Assembly: GCF_038502225.1 (NCBI RefSeq)
Contig: NC_091369.1
Coordinates: 8,022,581 to 8,086,580 of the forward strand
DNA length: 64,000 bases
Direction: 5' to 3'
Source of the DNA: Cherax quadricarinatus
Taxonomy: Eukaryota; Arthropoda; Malacostraca; Decapoda; Parastacidae
The notes under the pieces were generated by a model. That model saw nothing but the letters and a program-made list of their open reading frames with translations, was not told the DNA's origin and made no database searches. Numbering within the stretch: the stretch's first letter is position 1; each line of letters opens with the position of its first letter. Below are positions 58,790 to 64,000 of the stretch, piece after piece. The position numbers and the translations under genes are program-made.

Positions 58790-61128
58790 CAGTGGACCCC
58801 CGCATAGCGAACGCCTTGCATAGCGAACAATCCGCATAGCGGACGCTTTGTTCGCTAAAATTTTGCCCCGCATAGTGGACAAAAACCCGCTCAGCGGCCT
58901 TCGTCCGAGACGCGTCCAATGTGCGCCCTCAGCCAGCCTCACATGTGCCGCCCATGCCATTGTTTACCAGCCAGCCTCCGCGGTAACATTCAAGCATACA
59001 CTCGGAATATTTCGTATTATTACAGTGTTTTCGGTGCTGTTTCTGGAAAATAAGTGACCATGGGCCCCAAGAAAGCTTCTAGTGCCAACCCTACACCTCA
59101 AAGGGTAAGAATACCCATTGAAATGAAGAAAGAGATCATTGATAAGTATGAAAGTGGAGTACGTATCACCGACCTGGTCAGGTTGTACAAGAAACCAAAA
59201 TCAACCATCTCTTCTATTGTGGGCAAGAAAACGGCAATCAAGGAAGCTGTTGTTGCCAAAGGTTTAACTGTGTTTTCGAAACAAAGATCGCAAGTGATGG
59301 AAGATGTTGAGAGACTCTTATTGGTGTGGATAAATGAAAAACAGCTAGCAGGAGATAGCGTCTCTCAAGCGATCATATGTGAAAAGGCTAGGAAGTTGCA
59401 TGACGATTTAATTAAAAAAATGCCTGCAACTAGTGATGATGTGAGTGAATTTAAGGCCAGCAAAGGTTGGTTTGAGAGATTTAAGAAGCGTAGTGGCATC
59501 CATAGTGTGATACGGCATGGTGAGGCTGCCAGTTCGGACCACAAAGCGGCTGAAAAATATGTGCATGAATTCAAGGAGTACATAGAAACTGAAGGACTGG
59601 AACCTGAACAAGTGTTTAATTGTGATGAAACAGGCCTGTTCTGGAAGAAAATGCCAAGCAGGACCTACATTACTCAGGAGGAAAAGGCACTCCCAGGACA
59701 TAAGCCTATGAAAGACAGGCTTACTTTGTTGATGTGTGCCAATGCTAGTGGTGATTGCAAAGTTAAGCCTTTATTAGTGTATCACTCTGAAACTCCCAGA
59801 GCGTTCAGGCAAAAGAATGTCCTCAAGGATAATTTGTGTGTGCTGTGGAGGGCAAACAGTAAGGCATGGGTCACTAGGGAATTTTTCTATAACTGGTTAC
59901 ACCATGCATTTGCCCCCAATGTGAAAGATTACCTAACTGAAAAGAAATTAGACCTTAAGTGCCTCCTGGTGTTAGACAATGCCCCTGGTCATCCTACAGA
60001 CGTGGCAGAGCGACTTTATGGGGACATGAGCTTCATTAAGGTGAAGTTTTTGCCTCCTAATACCACTCCTCTCCTGCAGCCCATGGACCAGCAGGTCATT
60101 TCCAACTTCAAGAAACTGTACACAAAAGCTCTGTTTCAAAAGTGCTTTGAAGTGACCACAGACACTCGATTGACTCTAAAAGAGTTTTGGAAGGATCACT
60201 TTAATATCCTCAATTGTGTAAACCTTATAGGTAAGGCTTGGGAGGGAGTGACTAAGAGAACCTTGAACTCTGCTTGGAAGAAACTGTGGCCAGAATGTGT
60301 AGACAAAAGGGATTTTGAAGGGTTTGAGGCTAACCCTGAGAGGAGTAGTATACCAGTTGAGGAATCAATTGTGGAATTGGGGAAGTCCTTGGGGTTGGAG
60401 GTTAGTGGGGAGGATGTGGAAGAGTTGGTGGAGGAGGACAATGAAGAACTAACCACTGATGAGCTGATAGATCAACTTCAAGAGCAAGAGGCCAGACCTG
60501 GGGAAACTGGTTCAAAGGAGGGGAGAGAGAAATTGAAGGAATTGCCTACTTCAAAGATTAAGGAAATGTGTGCAAAATGGCTTGAAGTGCAAACCTTTTT
60601 TGATGAAAATCACCCTCACACAGCTATTGCAAGCCGTGCTGGTGACTGTTACAATGACACTGTTGTGAACCACTTTAGACAAATCATAAAGGAACGAGAG
60701 GTACAGGCCACTATGGACAGATATGTTGTGCGAAAGAAGTCCAGTGACTCTGAAGCTGGTCCTAGTGGCATTAAAAGAAGAAGGGAAGTAACCCCAGAAA
60801 AGGACTTGCTACCTCAAGTCCTAATGGAAGGGGATTCCCCTTCTAAACACTAACACTCTCTCTCCCCTCCTCCCATCCCATCAATCATCACCAGATCTTC
60901 AATAAAAGTAAGTGTCATGTAATTGTGCATGCCTTTTTCAGTTTGTGTGTACTAAAATTAACATTTTTTTGTGGTAAAAAAAATTTTTTTTTCATACTTT
61001 TGGGTGTCTTGCACGGATTAATTTTATTTCCATTATTTCTTATGGGGAAAATTAATTCGCATAGCGAACATTTCGCATAACGGCCAGCCCTCTTGTATGG
61101 ATTAAGTTCGCTATGCGGGGGTCCACTG
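58790..61128 (+). mobile_element. Structurally intact Tigger (pogo superfamily) transposon
   Basis: 2339 bases with perfect 23-base terminal repeats (CAGTGGACCCCCGCATAGCG...), TA target duplication at 58788-58789 and 61129-61130, and a complete transposase. Removing the element restores LINE B exactly (TTGCAAG-TA-TATGGAATAGG). Inside both ends the motif GCATAGCGAAC or its complement recurs (58796, 58817, 58831 region; 61058, 61105 region), which may be transposase binding sites. Confidence 0.95.
59054..60853 (+). CDS. Tigger transposase (TIGD/CENP-B-like), 599 codons, intact
   Basis: A DDE-family transposase that binds its terminal repeats, cuts the element out and inserts it at TA. Residues 3-65 form a CENP-B-type helix-turn-helix (IPIEMKKEIIDKYESG, KPKSTISSIV), about 75-165 the second CENP-B-type domain ending KASKGWFERFKKRSGIH, and about 190-400 the catalytic domain. 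The catalytic triad is visible as Asp191 (FNCDETGLFWKK), Asp308 (LVLDNAPGHP) and Asp345 (LLQPMDQQVIS), the DDD form of pogo elements. The C-terminus is acidic then basic (IKRRREV). ATG at 59060 (MGPKKASS), two codons after the first Met, matches the start in the other copies (MGPKK, MEPKK). No stop or frameshift is present and the length equals the family norm. Confidence 0.93.
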   Translation: MTMGPKKASSANPTPQRVRIPIEMKKEIIDKYESGVRITDLVRLYKKPKSTISSIVGKKTAIKEAVVAKGLTVFSKQRSQVMEDVERLLLVWINEKQLAGDSVSQAIICEKARKLHDDLIKKMPATSDDVSEFKASKGWFERFKKRSGIHSVIRHGEAASSDHKAAEKYVHEFKEYIETEGLEPEQVFNCDETGLFWKKMPSRTYITQEEKALPGHKPMKDRLTLLMCANASGDCKVKPLLVYHSETPRAFRQKNVLKDNLCVLWRANSKAWVTREFFYNWLHHAFAPNVKDYLTEKKLDLKCLLVLDNAPGHPTDVAERLYGDMSFIKVKFLPPNTTPLLQPMDQQVISNFKKLYTKALFQKCFEVTTDTRLTLKEFWKDHFNILNCVNLIGKAWEGVTKRTLNSAWKKLWPECVDKRDFEGFEANPERSSIPVEESIVELGKSLGLEVSGEDVEELVEEDNEELTTDELIDQLQEQEARPGETGSKEGREKLKELPTSKIKEMCAKWLEVQTFFDENHPHTAIASRAGDCYNDTVVNHFRQIIKEREVQATMDRYVVRKKSSDSEAGPSGIKRRREVTPEKDLLPQVLMEGDSPSKH

Positions 61129-61905
61129 TACTTGCAACATCTGCCACATTGCTCCTCTATCCACTCTATCATATGCCTTTTCTAAATCCATAAATGCAAT
61201 AAAAACTTCCCTACCTTTATCTAAATACTGTTCACATATATGCTTCAATGTAAACACTTGATCTACACATCCCCTACCCACTCTGAAACCTCCTTGCTCA
61301 TCTGCAATCCTACATTCTGTCTTACCTCTAATTGCTGCTATGTCTACATATTCCATCATCTCATTAACTGGCTTCCCTGCCAGTTCTCTGTCCCACTGAA
61401 CCTCATTCAGGAAGTTTCTCATTCCTGTGTAGCCCCCTTTCCTGTACTTTGGTTTCATTTGTCCTGGCCTTCCTGCTTCCCCCTCCACTTGTAGCTCTAC
61501 TATGTATTCGAAGCTCAAAAGCACATGATCGCTGGCCCCAAGGGGTCTTTCATATGTGATGTCCTCAATATCTGCACTACTCAAGGTGAATACTAAGTCC
61601 AGTCTTGCTGGTTCATCCTCTCCTCTCTCTCTTGTAGTGTCCCTTACGTGTTGGTACATGAAGTTTTCCAGTACCACCTCCATCATCTTAGCCCTCCATG
61701 TATCTTGGCCCCCATGTGGCTCCAAGTTCTCCCATTCGATCTCCTTGTGATTAAAGTCGCCCATGATCAGGAGCTTTGCCCTGCATGCATGAGCTCTTCT
61801 GGCCACTGCAGCCAGTGTGTCAACCATCGCTCTATTGCTCTCGTCATACTCTTGCCTTGGCCTCCTGCTGTTCTGTGGTGGGTTATACATCACTGCAATT
61901 ATCAC
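61111..61905 (-). CDS. Fused LINE endonuclease + LINE B RT frame, 264 codons
   Basis: One open frame carries the C-terminal half of an AP-type endonuclease (IMGDFNHKEIEWENL with the catalytic Asp, RLDLVFTLSS, LGASDHVLLSF with the catalytic His) and then passes in frame, at about 61335, into the LINE B reverse transcriptase. It ends artificially in the Tigger terminal repeat (VQWTPA). Such an order (EN then RT) is normal for LINEs, but the two parts come from different families. The product is not expected to be active. Confidence 0.75.
   Translation of the reverse strand: MIIAVMYNPPQNSRRPRQEYDESNRAMVDTLAAVARRAHACRAKLLIMGDFNHKEIEWENLEPHGGQDTWRAKMMEVVLENFMYQHVRDTTRERGEDEPARLDLVFTLSSADIEDITYERPLGASDHVLLSFEYIVELQVEGEAGRPGQMKPKYRKGGYTGMRNFLNEVQWDRELAGKPVNEMMEYVDIAAIRGKTECRIADEQGGFRVGRGCVDQVFTLKHICEQYLDKGREVFIAFMDLEKAYDRVDRGAMWQMLQVQWTPA
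61129..61335 (-). mobile_element. LINE B, segment upstream of the Tigger insertion
   Basis: Encodes RIADEQGGFRVGRGCVDQV, TLKHICEQYLDKGREVF and [19 protein letters not shown], the RT region that continues at 58787 across the Tigger. Its upstream boundary near 61335 is a fusion to a different LINE. Confidence 0.87.
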
Positions 61906-62270
61906 CTTGGGACCACCAGAGTGAAGCGTTCCCGCTATGTAATCACTTTCTTCTCCGCTGTCTCCTCTCTCCAGCTCATCAAAATTCCATCAGTGTTTGA
62001 TCAGCAATGCCACTCCTCCACCCCCCCTGTTCCTTCTGTCTTTTCTCAGGATCTGGTATCCCGCTGGAAAGATGGCATCTGTTATCATACCTGTAAGCTT
62101 GGTTTCTGTGATCTCTATGATGTCTGGTGATGCCTCTTTGACTCTTTCGTGCCACTCCTCCCAATTGTTTGTTATTCCATCAGCGTTTGTGTACCATACC
62201 TTCAGTTTCCTCTCCAACACTGTGGTTTGGGGGGCCTGTGGGGGTGGGAGATCTGGTAGCATACTGTGGG
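61336..62270 (-). mobile_element. LINE E endonuclease region (A2-like), truncated
   Basis: The - strand encodes the ORF2 start: an N-terminal frame 62262-61990 (VWYTNADGITNNWEEW, DIIEITETKL with the catalytic Glu, YQILRKDRRNRGGGG), a frameshift near 61985, and the rest of the endonuclease at 61905-61340. The reverse transcriptase expected next is missing and replaced by LINE B. Relation to LINE A2 is likely but not proven, since no A2 endonuclease is available here for comparison. Confidence 0.75.
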
Positions 62271-62439
62271 ATTCTATGGTTGGGGGTTGGGTGGAAGCTG
62301 TGGGTATGGATTGTATTGTGTGTTGGGATGGTGTGATAGGTTGTGGGGTTCTGAGGATAGTTGTGTGTGTGCTTGCCCTTGCTGCTCTGTTCTGCTCTGA
62401 CTGACCTCTGCTGGTTCCATCCTTGTCTCCTTTCCTAGC

Positions 62440-63290
62440 TCCTTTCGCTTTTTTGTCCTCTCCCTCAGCTGCTGTCTCTCTGTGTTCTGTCTCTGTCTAG
62501 GAACACCTTCTTGTACTCTTCCGAGCTTTTCAACCGTGGTTTCTCTTGGAGGATCCTGTTCCGCACTGTTTCTGTCCTGAGAATCAGCTTGATCGGTCGG
62601 TTTCTCCCCTTCAAGTACCCCCTATTCTCTGAAAATTTACAATCTCATCCATGTCTTCTCCCCCTATTTCCGTGATGATTTTCTCAATCTCCTTTCTTTC
62701 TTCCTGCCGTCTTTCAGTGTGTGTCCTTTCCTCTCTCTCCCGAAGCCCATGGATAATCACTGATTTTGCCCTTTCCTCCTCCCATTGCCTCTCCCTCTGT
62801 GACTCTAGTTCCTGTCTGTATGTGGTCATTTTCTCCCTTGATTTTTCCAGTGGCTCTTGGTAGCATGGTTGTGCCTCAGCATTCGACCTATCTCCCTCTC
62901 CATCTGCACCCATCTGCTCTTCCCTTCCACTCCCTGGCCCTTCTTTGCAGGCTGATATGACCTTAGCATAATTCATATCTCCTTCCTTCCTGTTCAGCCT
63001 CTCATCATCGTATGGTGTGTCTTCTCTGGTCACTACCCCTGAGACTTGCTTCAGCCTGTTTACCTCAAATTCTAGGACCTTTACCCTGGCTACTGCAGTT
63101 TCAACTTGTGCCTCCCAATTCTTTGTCCTTCTCCAACCTCTTTTCCCATTTCATAGAGAGCTCTTTCTCCATTTTTTCAGAAAGCTCTCCTAATTTTCTC
63201 TCCCATTCTTGCTCTATCCTTTTCCACTGTTCCTCCATCCATTCCTCCCTACTAGTACCATTGTCATCTGATCCCCGATTCCTGCAGGTC
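62440..63290 (-). pseudogene. LINE E ORF1 (RNA-binding protein) pseudogene
   Basis: Lies just upstream of the endonuclease on the same strand, the usual ORF1-ORF2 order. An open frame 63033-62611 has a charged coiled-coil-like region (REKMTTYRQELESQRERQ, EERKEIEKIITEIG), SVIIHGLRE and NFQRIG. A frameshift near 62620 leads into RPIKLILRTETVRNRILQ and EEYKKVFLDRDRTQRD, the RRM/C-terminal domain ending typical of LINE ORF1 proteins. The N-terminal part, 63290-63033, is in broken frames. Confidence 0.75.
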
Positions 63291-63585
63291 CCATTTTTTT
63301 TTTTGTGAAGAGAGAAAGAGAAAAGAAAAGGGGAGAGAGTGAGAGATAGGGAGAGAGAGAAGGGACCTAGAAGGAGGGAAAAGAAGGGAAGGGAAAAAGA
63401 GGAGAAAGTGAGAGGGGGAAGGGAAAGAGAAAGAGAGAGGGGAGTGGGGGTAAAGGGGAAGGGAGAGGGGAAAAGGGAAAAGGAAAAGAGAGAGAAATAA
63501 GAGAAAAAGGAGGAAAAGGAGAGAGAGAGAAAGGGGGGGAGGAGGAGAGAGAGGAAGAGAGAGAAGAGAGAGGAAAGGAGAGAGA

Positions 63586-63616
<31 letters not shown>

Positions 63617-63656
63617 GAGGAGAGAGAGAAGAGAGAGGAGAGAAGCGAGAGAGGCG

Positions 63657-63707
<51 letters not shown>

Positions 63708-64000
63708 GGGAGGAGAGGGGGAGAGAGAGGGAGAGAGAGGGAGAGAGAGAGAGGGAGAGAGAGAGAGGAAGAGAGAGAAAAAGGAGAGAAGGAGAGAGGA
63801 GAGAGAGGGAGAGAGAGGGGAGGAGAGAGAGGAGAGAGAGAGGAGAGAGAAGAGAGAGAGAAGAGAGAGGGGAGAGAGGGGAGAGGAGAAGGGGAGAGGA
63901 GAGAGAGGGAGAAAAAGAGAGAGGAGAGAGCGAGAGGGGAGAGAGAGAAGCGAGAGCGAGAGAGAGAGAAAAGAGAGAGAGAGAGAGAGAGAGAGAGGGA
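63291..64000 (+). repeat. GA-rich simple repeat to the window end
   Basis: About 700 bases composed almost entirely of A and G on the + strand (GAGAGAGAGG, GGGAGAGAGA, GAAAGAG), with an A/T run at the left border. It borders the 5' end of the LINE ORF1 relic, and may conceal assembly uncertainty. Confidence 0.95.

Overview
This is a repeat-rich, AT-rich animal nuclear window with split genes, GT-AG introns and many nested transposable elements. Sigma-class glutathione S-transferase, FANCD2, several non-LTR retrotransposon families, pogo/Tigger DNA transposons and abundant SINE-like repeats together suggest an arthropod, most likely a decapod crustacean. The taxon is an inference, because no organism marker is present.

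Two host genes are recognisable and they converge tail to tail. On the + strand, four coding exons (11265-11397, 15074-15266, 20120-20240, 20800-20988) join in perfect phase into a 211-residue sigma-class glutathione S-transferase (hematopoietic prostaglandin D synthase-like). On the - strand, nineteen exons between 55789 and 26839 join in perfect phase (3066 nt) into the last 1021 residues of FANCD2, the Fanconi anemia DNA-crosslink-repair protein. They include the region of the monoubiquitinated lysine and the acidic C-terminal tail. The first roughly 430 residues of FANCD2 must lie beyond position 64000. About 5.8 kb of repeat-filled DNA separates the two stop codons.

Almost everything else is mobile DNA. 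1-2237 is a long inverted repeat with about 0.55-kb arms. 3585-7280 is a CR1-type LINE (called D here) split by a second LINE (A) whose reverse transcriptase frame is still open for 769 codons. GST intron 1 holds LINE C nested in LINE B; GST intron 2 holds a LINE A relic, SINEs and a dead 2.7-kb Tigger with a Penelope-like fragment inside it. The intergenic spacer holds a 2.3-kb LINE B copy. FANCD2 introns hold LINE, SINE, MITE and minisatellite copies.

The region upstream of the last visible FANCD2 exon (55790-64000) is a multi-layer nest: a degenerate Tigger with a 14-unit minisatellite, an antisense LINE B interrupted by a structurally intact Tigger (58790-61128, 599-codon transposase, perfect 23-bp terminal repeats, TA target duplication), an in-frame fusion of another LINE's endonuclease to the LINE B reverse transcriptase, that LINE's ORF1, and about 0.7 kb of GA-rich simple repeat.

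Family names A, B, C, D, S, T and V are labels used only in this annotation. Exon joins were made by matching splice sites, reading phase and remembered family sequences, and have no transcript support.
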